Of a stretch of DNA of 45,924 bases, positions 1 to 8,374 are shown one piece after another (the first letter of the stretch is position 1; each line of letters opens with the position of its first letter). Under the pieces are notes generated by a model. The model had not been told where the DNA came from. It worked only from the letters and a program-made list of their open reading frames with translations, and made no database searches. Source of the DNA: CAVTRI01 sp963737075 (GTDB lineage: Bacteria; Actinomycetota; Acidimicrobiia; Acidimicrobiales; Palsa-688). Both the position numbers and the translations under genes were made by a program. The DNA is taken from contig CAVTRI010000006.1 in assembly GCA_963737075.1 (NCBI GenBank), positions 1-45,924 on the forward strand. Direction: 5' to 3'.

Positions 1-2
1 TT

Positions 3-250
3 ACCCGGGAAGGGCTTGTCGACCGCCAGCGTCACGCCGGGGACCGGCGCAGCGTGCGCCTGTCCGCAACCCCAGAGGCCGTGCGTCTGCTCACCACGCG
101 GAGGCAGTTCCGCCGGGAGACGACACAGCTGGCGCTGGCGGGCTTGTCGGCCGGCGACCGCCAACATATCAGGACACGCTGCCCGCCCTCCGCCTGCTGC
201 TGCCGGACTGGAGGAGCAGCATTCCGCGCGCCCAGCCCGCTGCCGTCTGA
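3..250 (+). pseudogene. MarR-family regulator, C-terminal fragment with a frameshift
   Basis: Reading from base 3 gives the wing of a MarR winged helix (GLVDRQRHAGDRRSVRLS) followed by the usual C-terminal helix start (TPEAVRLLTTRR). Near base 169 the frame must shift by one lost base to continue as DTLPALRLLLPDW and stop at TGA 248-250. The N-terminal half lies outside the window. MarR regulators commonly precede DrrAB-type ABC exporters, which is what follows here, so it was probably the local repressor. Family assignment rests on the wing pattern only; whether the break is biological or a sequencing error cannot be decided from the sequence. Confidence 0.6.
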
Positions 251-389
251 CCCGGCACCTAGCCCGCTGCCACCGGACCGGCCACCCGACGCCCTGCCGC
301 CCCAGGCGGCACCGATCCCCCTGCCCGCCGACACGGCACCCGACCCCCTGCCCGCCGACCCGGCACCCAGCCCCGCCGTCGCCTGCCCG
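228..389 (+). repeat. 27-bp tandem repeat (about 6 imperfect units)
   Basis: Units of 27 bp start at 228, 255, 282, 309, 336 and 363. In one + frame they would encode a 9-residue proline-rich motif of the type APDPLPADP. The array begins inside the tail of the MarR fragment and runs into the first recognisable residues of the following ATPase, where no ATG, GTG or TTG start is visible in frame. The original start region of the ATPase may have been replaced or interrupted by the repeat. Confidence 0.75.
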
Positions 390-390
390 G

Positions 391-1159
391 CTCACCCACC
401 GTTTCGGCGATCGCGTCGCCGTCGACCACCTCGATCTGAGATTGGCACCGGGCGAGATTTCGGGCTGCTCGGTCCTAACGGGGCGGGCAAGACGACCACG
501 ATCCGAATGCTGACCACGCTCCTGCCCTGCGCTGAGGCGGCGCCGCGATCTTCGGTGTCGACGTGGCCAGCCAGCCCATGGAGATCCGCCGGCTCTTCGG
601 CTACGTCCCCCAGCAGCTGTCGGCCGACGCCACCCTCACCGGCCGGGAGAACCTGATGCTCTACACCCGCCTGTTCGACGTTCCGCGGGCACGCGGCGGG
701 CGGTGGCCGAGGAGGCGCTGGCGGCCATGGGGCTCGGCGACGCCGCCGACCAGCTGGTCCGGACCTACTCGGGTGGCATGATCCGCCGGCTGGAGCTGGC
801 CCAGGCGCTGGTCAACCGGCCCCGGCTGCTGGTGCTGGACGAGCCCACCATCGGCCTGGACCCGATCGGTCGCTCCGACGTGTGGGCGCGGGTCAGCGCG
901 CTTCGCGAGGCGTCGGCATGACGGTGCTGCTCACCACCCATTACATGGACGAGGCCGACCAGCTGTGCGACCGCCTGGCCCTGATGCACCGCGGGGTCAT
1001 CCGGGCCGAGGGCACCCCCGAGGCCCTCAAGGCCGACTGGGACCCGAGGCCAGCCTGGAGGACGTGTTCCGTCACTTCGCCGGTGGAGAGCTTGACGACG
1101 AGGGAGGGGAGCTCCGTGACGTCCGCAGCGCCCGCCGCACCGCCGGTCGCCTCGGCTAG
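391..1159 (+). pseudogene. DrrA-type ABC transporter ATPase, broken by five frameshifts
   Basis: All hallmark motifs of a daunorubicin-resistance (DrrA) ATPase are present but in rotating frames: THRFGDRVAVDHLDL (from 391), Walker A GLLGPNGAGKTTT, Q-loop region FGYVPQQLSADATLTG, signature YSGGMIRRLELAQAL, Walker B LLVLDEPTIGLDP, H-loop LLTTHYMDEA, and the C-terminal SLEDVFRHFAG ending at TAG 1157-1159. Breaks lie near 459, 541, 690, 915 and 1047. Each is explained by loss of one base, usually in a G or C run, and the protein reads cleanly between breaks. No start codon is visible. With the next gene it would form a two-component drug or lipid exporter; as written it cannot be translated whole. 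Confidence 0.85.
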
Positions 1160-1188
1160 CCCGATACCCGCGCCGCCGTGGCCGCCTC

Positions 1189-1951
1189 ATGTGGTTGCTG
1201 CCCCGCCGGGCGGCAGCGCTCTGCATCGTCGAGTTGCAGAAAATGCGCCACGACCGCACCGAGATGTACACCCGGGCCATCCAGCCGCTGCTGTGGCTGC
1301 TGATCTTCGGCGAGACCTTCAATCGGATCCACGCCATCCCCACCGGCGGGGTCCCCTACCTCGACTACCTGGCGCCCGGGATTCTGGCCCAGTCGGCGCT
1401 GTTCATCGCCATCTTCTACGGCATCCAGATCATCTGGGAGCGCGACGCCGGGGTGCTCACCAAGCTGCTCGTCACCCCCACGCCCCGGCCGGCGCTGATC
1501 CTCGGCAAGGCGTTCGCCGCCGGTATCCGGGCCCTGAGCCAGGTGGTCGTGGTGCTGGTGCTGCGGCCGTGCTCGGGGTCGGGTTGACCAACAATCCGCT
1601 GGACATCGTGGGTGCTGCGCTCATCGTGGTGCTCGGGGCCGGGTTCTTCGCCACCCTGTCCATGACGATCGCCGGCTTCGCCCTGTCCCGGGACCGGCTG
1701 ATGGGGATCGGCCAGGCCATCACCATGCCGCTGTTCTTCGCCTCGAATGCCCTCTACCCGGTGAAGATCATGCCGGGCTGGGTGCAGGTCATCACCAAGG
1801 TGAACCCGTTGAGCTACCAGGTCAACGCCCTGCGGGGCCTGCTCATCGGACCAGCCCGCCCCCTGGCCGAGGACTTCGGCGTGGTGATCCTGGCCCTGGC
1901 CTGGGCATCGCCGCCGCATCAGCCCTGTTGGGCCGGCTGGCCCGGGGCTGA
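1189..1951 (+). pseudogene. DrrB-type ABC-2 permease, two frameshifts
   Basis: Starts at ATG 1189 (MWLLPRRAAALCIVELQKM). The first 120 or so residues contain the ABC-2 core segment TPTPRPALILGKAFAAGIRAL. Near 1560 one lost G moves the frame; it continues with NNPLDIVGAALIVVLGAGFF, several membrane segments and LYPVKIMPGWVQVITKVNPL, the typical DrrB C-terminal signature. A second single-base loss near 1901 restores GIAAASALLGRLARG and TGA 1949-1951. Restored length is about 250 residues, normal for DrrB. It is the partner of the preceding ATPase and shares its single-base-loss pattern. Confidence 0.85.
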
Positions 1952-1982
1952 ACGCGGCCCCCGCCGAGGGCCGGCTCAAGCA

Positions 1983-1998
1983 GGCCGGGGGCCCGGCC
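1983..1998 (+). terminator. GC-rich hairpin after the DrrAB remnant
   Basis: A perfect 7-bp stem (GGCCGGG / CCCGGCC) with a 2-base loop lies 31 bases after the restored permease stop. No T-run follows, so it is a terminator candidate only. Confidence 0.35.
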
Positions 1999-2104
1999 GG
2001 GCGGCAAGGCTGGGGGTAAAGGGCCCCTGCCTGGCAGCGAGGAAGCACTGTGATCATCGGTTTGGTAGCGTCACGGTGGGAACGTCTCGTCGTGGAGGTA
2101 CGCC

Positions 2105-2479
2105 GTGTTACTGAACCGGCATCGAAACTCTCAGGAAAATCTCGCGACGGAGTTGCACTCGCTCGGGCAGACACCCGCCGAGGTGGCCGCCCGGCTGTCA
2201 GCCGCGGGGGTGTCGGGCAGACCGAGGGACCCACGGGGGTGCGCTGTCGCCGTTTACCTCAATGCCGTGGTCGGCGCAGACAGCGACGTCGAGTCGCTGG
2301 CCGTCCCCGGGTCCGTCGTATGGATGAGACCGTTGCGGAGCCGGATTCCGGTGTGCGTGCGGCTCCCACGGTCGGTCCGGGCGTTCATAGCTGCGTTCGA
2401 CGCCGGCGCCTTCCCCGAGCTCGGCAACGGGCAGGTAGGCGCAGCCGGCAAACCGCCCAGCCAGCCAAGGGGCAACTGA
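2105..2479 (+). CDS. Small conserved-looking hypothetical protein
   Basis: A 124-residue protein beginning at GTG 2105, five bases after a clear GGAGGT ribosome binding site (2094-2099), which fixes the start. No known domain is recognised. The N-terminal part (NSQENLATELHSLGQTPAEV) is helical and may be a small helix bundle; the middle is a mixed hydrophobic core (CAVAVYLNAVVGADSDVESL). The last 10 or so residues are encoded by the first unit of a 42/40-bp tandem repeat, so the natural C-terminus may have been changed by repeat expansion. It sits alone between two ABC loci. Good RBS and coherent protein support a real gene; function unknown. Confidence 0.65.
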   Translation: MLLNRHRNSQENLATELHSLGQTPAEVAARLSAAGVSGRPRDPRGCAVAVYLNAVVGADSDVESLAVPGSVVWMRPLRSRIPVCVRLPRSVRAFIAAFDAGAFPELGNGQVGAAGKPPSQPRGN

Positions 2480-2530
2480 CCCCCAGCCAGCAAACCGCCC
2501 AGCCAGCCAAGGGCAACTACCCCCAGCCAG
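2449..2530. repeat. Tandem duplication, 42 bp then 40 bp
   Basis: Two adjacent copies beginning CAAACCGCCCAGCCAGCCAA. The second differs by one G lost from a G4 run and one further base lost near the middle. The first copy covers the stop codon of the 124-residue protein; the second is noncoding. A partial third echo (GACGGGCAACCGACAAG) follows. Confidence 0.85.
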
Positions 2531-2556
2531 CGACGGGCAACCGACAAGCGCGCCGT

Positions 2557-4200
2557 TCAGGCGCCTTGGATGTCACGCCGAGCGAACAGAAGGCCCCCGG
2601 CGAGCATGGCGACGAGAGCGGCGCCGATCATGACCCCGTTCACGCCCCATCGCGGCGAGACCGCGGGCGCCGCCGCCATCTGGTGAAACACGGACGTGTC
2701 GAGCAGCCAGTGGCTCTCGACCGTGAAGCCGCCGACCATCGACCAGCAACGACCACGCCAAGAGCCCGTAGACGATCAGCGACGCCCGCCGGGGCCAGGC
2801 GCCGATCGCCAGGGTGCCGGCGCCCAGCAGCAGCATGGCGGGGGGCACGATGTTGAGGCCGGCACCGACGGCCGACGAGAAGCGCAACCCCGATCCCTGC
2901 GTCACCGTGCCGACCCATGTGGCGATCCCGGCCACGACACCGAGGAACACGAGGGCCACCACAGCGACCAGCAGCCGGCCACCCAACCACGACGACCGAG
3001 AGACCGGCTGCGCCAGCAGATGGTCGAGGTGCCCGTCCGCCTCGACCCGGGCTGACGTGACCTGACTGGCGGCCGCGAACGCGACCAACACGGCCAGGAT
3101 CAAAAAGGACACGCCCAGGAACGCAGCCAGCCCCGTGGCCTGGGCACCGAGGCGCGAGAACACCTCCTGCACCGATGACCCCGACATCGTGGTGCCGGCG
3201 GCGTTCGCCACCACGCCGGTCAAAAGCCCCGAAGCGGCCACGGCCACCGTCCATCCGATTACGGAGGGCCGGGCCAGGCGAACCGTAAAGCCGGCCGGGC
3301 TGGCGAGCAGGCGCACGTGCGGCGCCGCCCGGGCCCGGTCGGGCAGGGTGCTCGTCCCGACATCGCGGGCTCCCGCCAGCTGCACACCAACAAACGCGAG
3401 CACACCGGAGAGCGCAGCAATGGGCAGCAGGGCCACCGGCCGGGGTGACGTCAGGGGTTGCAGCCGCTCCACCCAACCGAGCGGCGAGAGCCACGCCAGC
3501 CACTGCAGGCCGATGCCCGAGTCGGCGACCATCCGTACGCCGAAACTCAGTCCGAGGCAGACGGCAGCGTACGCCGCGGCCTGACGTCGCGTCGCCGCCA
3601 GCTGGCTCGTCACCGCCCCGACGGCCAGGAACATGACGCTGCTCGACACGAGCGCCAGCGCGAAGAACATGCCCGCCCTGGCGCCGATGTGCACCTTGGA
3701 GGAGGACCCGGCGATGACGGTGATGATCGCGGTGACGGCCCACAACACAAACGCGCCCGCCCCGAGGCCGCCGAGCGCCTGAAGCACGGCCCCCCTCCGG
3801 GTCGTCCGGCCCGCCAGCAGCAGCTCCCACCTTCCAGCGTCCTCCTCTCCCCGCAGCAGGCGGGTGCTCGTGAGCAGCCCCCACACCGCGCCCACCAGCA
3901 TCAGGGTCATCGAGGTCTTGAACACCGTGAAGCCAGCCACGGTGTTGAGCGCCGGTGCGGGTCCGAAAACGCGCTGGACGCCCGGTTGGACCCGAACGTC
4001 ACTTCCAGATGATCCCGCTCGACTGCCGTCTTGTAGAACCGGGTGTAGGTCAGCGCCGAGGACGCCACGACCACACCGAAGACGTACCCCCATCCGACAC
4101 CCGACCGGATGGCGGCTCTCGCCGTGCGGCGGACGATCAGCGTGCGCGGTGACCGTGCGGGGCGAAGACCAACCGGTACGACGCCGGCCTCAGCCGCCAA
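2557..4200 (-). pseudogene. ABC-2 type permease (two ABC-2 halves), two frameshifts
   Basis: The partner of the ATPase at 4190-5107. A TTG at 4200 overlaps the ATPase stop by 11 bases and has GAGGAG upstream. The N-terminus (RTARAAIRSGVGWGYVFG) reads into EVTFGSN, then a lost C near 3982 moves the frame into VFGPAPALNTVAGF. The long middle part carries two similar halves, each with a run of membrane segments, as in large ABC-2 exporter permeases of about 540 residues. Near 2748 a second break, most simply a 2-base loss (GAGA to GA), shifts to MVGGFTVESHWLLDTS and the true end at TGA 2559-2557. Uncorrected reading gives a 506-residue protein (4093-2573) with wrong ends. Probably a multidrug or antibiotic exporter subunit; substrate unknown. 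Confidence 0.75.
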
Positions 4201-5107
4201 TGTCGGCCGTCTCCTCGCGCCGCTGGTCGTCGTCGCCATACAGCCCGAGGAACAACTCCTCCAACGATGGTTCACGGCTCAGCAGCTGCGTGACGCCGGC
4301 CGCGGCGAGGGCTTTCAGCAAGGGTTGAATCGTGCCGCGCACCTGGCACCGCAGGACCCGCCCGTCCCGTTCGACGTGGCTGACGCCCGGGATCCCCGTC
4401 AGGTCGGGCGTCTTCCCGTCCATCGTCGCTTCTACGCTCAGCGCCGACAGGTGCCGCATCTCGGCCAGCGTCCCGGTCTCGATGAGCCTGCCGCCGCGCG
4501 GGATCGCCACCCGCTCGCACACCGCCTCGACCTCGCTGAGGCTGTGGGAGGACAGCAACACGGTCTGCCCGCGGTCGCGCGCCTCACGGATGCTCAGCCG
4601 GAACGCCTGCTCCATCAACGGGTCGAGCCCGCTGGTCGGTTCGTCGAGGACGAGCAGATCTGCTCTCGTCATCAACGCCGCGATGAGCAAAACCTTCTGC
4701 CGGTTGCCTTTCGAATACGCACGCACTTTCTTGGACCCGTCGAGATCGAACCTCTCCAGCAGCCGGTCCCTGTACCGTTCGTCCACCTGGCCGTGCAGCT
4801 GCGCCATGAGGTGAAGAGTTTCGGCCCCGGTGAGCGACGGCCACAGGTTGGCTTCTCCGGGCACAAAGGCAAGGTGACGATGCGCATCGACCACCCGGCG
4901 TTCGCAGTCGAGCCCGAAGATCTCGCACCGTCCCGCCGTCGGCCTAATGAGCCCGAGCAACAGTCGGATCGTGGTCGTCTTCCCCGCCCCGTTGGGGCCC
5001 AGATAGCCGACGACCTCACCCGGCTCGACCTGGAGGTTGAGGTCGCGGAGGGCGAAAACGTCCGCGTAGCGCTTGGTCAAGCCGTCGGTCCGGATGGCCG
5101 GCGTCAC
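4190..5107 (-). CDS. ABC transporter ATP-binding protein (exporter type)
   Basis: A 305-residue cytoplasmic ATPase. Start GTG 5107 (VTPAIRTDGLTKRY) is chosen because the conserved A-loop region begins there and GGGAAGG precedes it; the open frame runs further upstream without homology. Motifs: Walker A GYLGPNGAGKTTT, signature YSKGNRQK (a common variant in ABC-2 ATPases), Walker B LLVLDEPTSGLDP, H-loop LLSSHSLSEVE, then an accessory domain of about 80 residues ending in PSLEELFLGLYG. It powers the overlapping permease at 2557-4200, which is frameshifted, so the pump may be non-functional unless those are sequence errors. Confidence 0.9.
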   Translation of the reverse strand: MTPAIRTDGLTKRYADVFALRDLNLQVEPGEVVGYLGPNGAGKTTTIRLLLGLIRPTAGRCEIFGLDCERRVVDAHRHLAFVPGEANLWPSLTGAETLHLMAQLHGQVDERYRDRLLERFDLDGSKKVRAYSKGNRQKVLLIAALMTRADLLVLDEPTSGLDPLMEQAFRLSIREARDRGQTVLLSSHSLSEVEAVCERVAIPRGGRLIETGTLAEMRHLSALSVEATMDGKTPDLTGIPGVSHVERDGRVLRCQVRGTIQPLLKALAAAGVTQLLSREPSLEELFLGLYGDDDQRREETADIGG

Positions 5108-5208
5108 CTCCGCCTTCCCTTCGGGACGGCGGACCCGTTTCTCACTCGACGGAGTCAAGCACGCGTCGCGAGGGCCTGCTCGTAAGCTCGACCCATCTGG
5201 AGGGACGC

Positions 5209-5232
5209 CGAGAACGGACTCGAGAACGGACT
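5209..5232 (+). repeat. 12-bp direct duplication before the MFS gene
   Basis: CGAGAACGGACT occurs twice back to back inside the 153-base divergent region (5108-5260) between the ABC ATPase and the MFS gene. In the MFS frame it encodes a duplicated ENGL. It lies 29 bases before the GTG used here as the MFS start. Otherwise the intergenic region shows a GGAGGGA (5199-5205) that could be a ribosome binding site for a longer MFS N-terminus beginning at a non-standard codon. Confidence 0.7.
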
Positions 5233-5260
5233 GTCGTACGGCACCAGCCAGGGGAAATGG

Positions 5261-6697
5261 GTGATCGTCGCTACCGTCCTCGGATCGGGGATCGCCTCTC
5301 TCGACGCCACGGTCGTGAGCATCGCCCTCCCTGCCATCCAGCGGTCGTTTCATACCGGCCTCGGGCTCCTCCAGTGGGTGGTGACGGGTTACTCCCTCAC
5401 GCTGGCCGCCTTCTTGCTGCTCGGAGGGTCGCTCGGCGACCGGGCGGGCCGCAAGCGTGTGTTCATCGTCGGCGTTGTCTGGTTCACGGCCGCCTCGGTC
5501 TTATGCGGGATCGCTCCCAACGCGGTGACGCTCATCGCCGCGCGGGTCGTCCAAGGTGCCGGTGGCGCGCTGCTCACGCCCGCCAGCCTGGCGATCCTGG
5601 AAGCGTCGTTCCAGGAGGCGGACCGGTCACGGGCGATCGGCGCCTGGTCCGGTCTGGGAGGGCTGGCCTCGGCCGCCGGGCCGCTCGTCGGCGGGTACCT
5701 GATCTCGGCCGGGTCCTGGCGGTGGGTGTTTTTCATGAATATTCCCGTTGCAGCCGCCGTCCTCTGGGTGACGGCGCGGCACGTCCCCGAGTCCCGCGAT
5801 CCGAACGCGACCGGCAGGGTCGACACGGCCGGGGCCGTGCTCGCGGCGGTCCTCCTGTCCGGCTTGACCTACGGGCTCATCGAAGGCCCCACAAAGGGCT
5901 GGACATCCCCGCTCGTGGTCGTGGCGCTGATAGTCGCCGTCATCGCCGCCCCGCTGTTCTTGATCGTGGAGTCGAGGGTGGCCAATCCGATGCTTCCGCT
6001 CGACATGTTCGGGGTGCGCCAGTTCAGCGCCGCCAATGCCGTCACCTTCGTGGTCTACGCCGCGCTGGGCGGTGCGCTGTTCCTGTTGCCCGTGGAGCTG
6101 CAGGTGGTGTCGGGCTACAGCCCGCTGGGAGCCGGGCTGTCGCTGTTGCCAGTGACGGCGTTCATGCTCGTGTTCTCCGCTCGGTCCGGTCGTCTCGCGT
6201 CTCGCATCGGGCCCAGGCTGCAGATGAGCGTCGGCCCGGTCGTCGTCGGGGCCGGTTTGCTGCTGCTGACTCGAGCCCCTGACGGAAGCGGCTACGCGCA
6301 GTACGTGCTCCCGGCGGTTGTCGTCTTCGGTGCCGGACTGGCAATTACGGTGGCCCCGCTCACCGCCACCGCCATGAACGCGGCGCCCACCGAGCAGGCC
6401 GGGACGGCGTCAGCAGTCAACAACGTGGTCGCCCGAACTGCCGGCCTGATCGTCGTTGCCGTGCTGCCGCTCGCCGCTGGGCTCACTGGCGGCGCCGCCT
6501 TGCAGCCCCACGAGTTCGCGACCGGGTTTCGCACCGCAGTCACCATCGCCGGGCTGTTGTCCATGGCCGGTGGAGTGCTCGCGGCGCTGACCATCAGCAA
6601 CCGTCCGCCCGCTCCGCCTCGGCCCCGGCCGGCTGCTCGCTGGTACTGCGGCGTGGAGGGGCCGCCCTTGCACGCGGCGTCGAAATCTGTCGGATGA
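5261..6697 (+). CDS. MFS drug exporter, DHA2 family (14 membrane segments)
   Basis: A 478-residue inner-membrane proton-coupled exporter. The first membrane segment contains the family motif LDATVVSIALPAIQRSF, followed by motif A (GSLGDRAGRKRVF) and motif C in segment 5 (GPLVGGYLISAGSWRWVFF NIP-type). The alternating hydrophobic segments fit the 14-helix EmrB/QacA type. GTG 5261 is the only standard start near the first helix, but the frame is open back to 5186 with a possible RBS at 5199-5205, so the true N-terminus may be about 15-20 residues longer. The last 30 residues are a proline/arginine-rich tail. Substrate unknown; the nearby ABC drug exporters are suggestive of a resistance cluster, which is inference. 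Confidence 0.9.
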   Translation: MIVATVLGSGIASLDATVVSIALPAIQRSFHTGLGLLQWVVTGYSLTLAAFLLLGGSLGDRAGRKRVFIVGVVWFTAASVLCGIAPNAVTLIAARVVQGAGGALLTPASLAILEASFQEADRSRAIGAWSGLGGLASAAGPLVGGYLISAGSWRWVFFMNIPVAAAVLWVTARHVPESRDPNATGRVDTAGAVLAAVLLSGLTYGLIEGPTKGWTSPLVVVALIVAVIAAPLFLIVESRVANPMLPLDMFGVRQFSAANAVTFVVYAALGGALFLLPVELQVVSGYSPLGAGLSLLPVTAFMLVFSARSGRLASRIGPRLQMSVGPVVVGAGLLLLTRAPDGSGYAQYVLPAVVVFGAGLAITVAPLTATAMNAAPTEQAGTASAVNNVVARTAGLIVVAVLPLAAGLTGGAALQPHEFATGFRTAVTIAGLLSMAGGVLAALTISNRPPAPPRPRPAARWYCGVEGPPLHAASKSVG

Positions 6698-6813
6698 GGT
6701 TTCAGTATTTTTCCGAAGGGGGTAGGTGTCCGTTTACTTTCGGTTCACCGTTCGGCCATGCTGGCGGCCTAGCGTCGTTTCCAGGCATCTGATCCGGACC
6801 ACCATGACGGGGC

Positions 6814-6838
6814 GCCGGGACCGCGAAGCGTTCCCGGC
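6814..6838. terminator. Hairpin between convergent genes
   Basis: An 11-bp inverted repeat with one mismatch and a GAA loop, in the 165-base gap after the MFS gene. It can serve transcripts from either side. No T-run on the + side. Confidence 0.5.
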
Positions 6839-6873
6839 GGGCCGGTCCGGGCGGGGACCTAGTCACCGGCCCG
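6838..6873. terminator. Second hairpin overlapping the end of the coiled-coil gene
   Basis: Perfect 9-bp arms CGGGCCGGT and ACCGGCCCG separated by 18 bases. The stop codon of the - strand gene (6865-6863) lies at the edge of the second arm. Together with the hairpin at 6814-6838 it likely separates the convergent transcripts. Confidence 0.45.
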
Positions 6874-7675
6874 CTTCGGCTCGCGCCAGCGCTTCCTGCG
6901 CGGCGCGGAGTCGAGTCGCGGCGTCGTCGCGTGCTCTGGTCGCGTCGCGCAGGGCTTGATGGGCGAGCCGGTCTGCACCCCGCGCCTCCTCCAGCCGCCC
7001 CTTGAGATCCTCGACCGCCTCACTCGAGCGGACCCGCTCCTCGGTCGCCTCTTGCACGAGCCGATCGTGCTCCTCAGCTTCTCGCTGCGCGTCGGCGACG
7101 GCGGCCTGCGCTTCCTGAATGAGCCGCCCGGCATCCTGATCACGCCGACCGCGCCTGGCCTTGACGGGCGTGGCCGGGCGGCGATCCACAGTGCTGACCT
7201 CGACCGGCCCGAGACCGGAGTACATGAGGGCGCCTGTCAGCCGGCCTTCTCGGAGGGCGGCGGAGGCGGCCTCGTCGGCCAGCGCGGCCTCGAGCGTCCC
7301 TTCGAGCTCGCGTCGTACGGGTTCGCTCACCGTCTGCCCGGCGGCTTCGCCCAGGCGTTGGGCCTCACCGGCAAGGGACTGAATGACCTGGTGCCGCTGC
7401 TGGGAAAGTGTTCGGAGCTCGCCGGCCGCCAGCTGGCGCTGCGCATCGCGCATGGCGGCGCCCAGGTCGAGCAACTTCGAGAGCTCCCCGCCGCGCTCGC
7501 GGACCAGCAGGTTGGCCAGCCATGCGCTGACCGACGGGCGGCGCAGCTTCTTGATGGCCGCCGCCAGCTCAGGTTCTCCTGACTTTTTGGCGTCGGCCGC
7601 CAAGGCGTCGCGCCGGGCGGTGAACTCTCCGGTCGGCAGGCCGTACAGCTCGTCAGCGACGTCGTTGAGATCCAC
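6863..7675 (-). CDS. Coiled-coil conserved hypothetical protein
   Basis: A 270-residue soluble protein starting MDLNDVADELYGLPTGEFTA. The N-terminal 60 residues (FTARRDALAADAKKSGEPEL, then IKKLRRPSVSAWLANLL) form a compact recognisable block, as in uncharacterised actinobacterial proteins. From about residue 150 to the end it is almost entirely charged heptad-like coiled coil. There is no signal peptide or membrane segment. Its stop is 2 hairpins away from the MFS gene, and it begins only 8 bases... beyond the kdpE stop on the same strand, so it follows kdpE in reading order and may be the last gene of a kdpD-kdpE transcript. Function unknown. Confidence 0.85.
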   Translation of the reverse strand: MDLNDVADELYGLPTGEFTARRDALAADAKKSGEPELAAAIKKLRRPSVSAWLANLLVRERGGELSKLLDLGAAMRDAQRQLAAGELRTLSQQRHQVIQSLAGEAQRLGEAAGQTVSEPVRRELEGTLEAALADEAASAALREGRLTGALMYSGLGPVEVSTVDRRPATPVKARRGRRDQDAGRLIQEAQAAVADAQREAEEHDRLVQEATEERVRSSEAVEDLKGRLEEARGADRLAHQALRDATRARDDAATRLRAAQEALARAEAGR

Positions 7676-7682
7676 GCCTCAC

Positions 7683-8366
7683 CTACGCCCCGCCCGCCAA
7701 CACGTACCCCACCCCCGGCACCGTGCGAATAAGCTGTCCCGAGGGGTCGCCCAGTTTGTTGCGCAGCCGGTGCACGTACGCATGGAGGTACTGGACCTCC
7801 CGCCGGTAGCCCGACCCCCACACCGCCGAGAGGATCATCTCGTGCGTCGACGTCCGGCCGGCGTGACGGGCGAGGAAGGCGAGGACGTCAAACTCCTTCG
7901 CCGTCAGCTCCACCGGCCTGCCCTCGAGCTTGGCCTCGTGGTGCAACAGGTCGAGCTCGACGATTCCGACCGCGAGCGTTGTCATCTCCTCCTCTGCCGG
8001 TGGCGCTTTGCGATGGCGGAGCGCGGCGCGGATGCGCGCCTCCAACTCGGCCATCCCGAACGGCTTCGTCACGTAGTCATCGGCGCCTCCGTCGAGGGCT
8101 CGAACTTTCCGGTCCTCGGTTTCGGTGGCCGAGAGCACCAGGATCGGGACTTCGCTCCACTGCCGGATCCGGCGGCACACCTCGAGGCCGTCGACGTCGG
8201 GCAGCCCCAGGTCGAGCACGATCACGTCGGGCGACGTCACCGCCGTCTGGCTGATCCCCTGCTCTCCGCTCGCCGCGGTCACCACGTCGTGGCCGCCGGC
8301 TTTGAGCCCCACCCGCAAGGCCCGCAGCAATGACGGATCGTCATCGATCACGAGGACCTTCGCCAC
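7683..8366 (-). CDS. kdpE: KdpE, OmpR-family response regulator
   Basis: A 227-residue DNA-binding response regulator that controls the kdp operon. Start GTG 8366 (VAKVLVIDDD) is set by the receiver domain N-terminus; the open frame upstream is only overlap with kdpD. Receiver: acidic pair D8-D9, phosphoacceptor D52 (VIVLDLGLP), conserved Thr/Ser in LVLSATE and Lys in YVTKPF. The C-terminal winged helix carries LTAKEFDVLAFLARHAG and the recognition-helix region REVQYLHAYVHRLRNKLG, then RTVPGVGYVL, typical of KdpE. It lies 8 bases downstream of the kinase gene, so the two are co-transcribed. Likely targets are the phased TTCAG sites at 9860-9895. Confidence 0.95.
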   Translation of the reverse strand: MAKVLVIDDDPSLLRALRVGLKAGGHDVVTAASGEQGISQTAVTSPDVIVLDLGLPDVDGLEVCRRIRQWSEVPILVLSATETEDRKVRALDGGADDYVTKPFGMAELEARIRAALRHRKAPPAEEEMTTLAVGIVELDLLHHEAKLEGRPVELTAKEFDVLAFLARHAGRTSTHEMILSAVWGSGYRREVQYLHAYVHRLRNKLGDPSGQLIRTVPGVGYVLAGGA

Positions 8367-8374
8367 GTCCCGCG

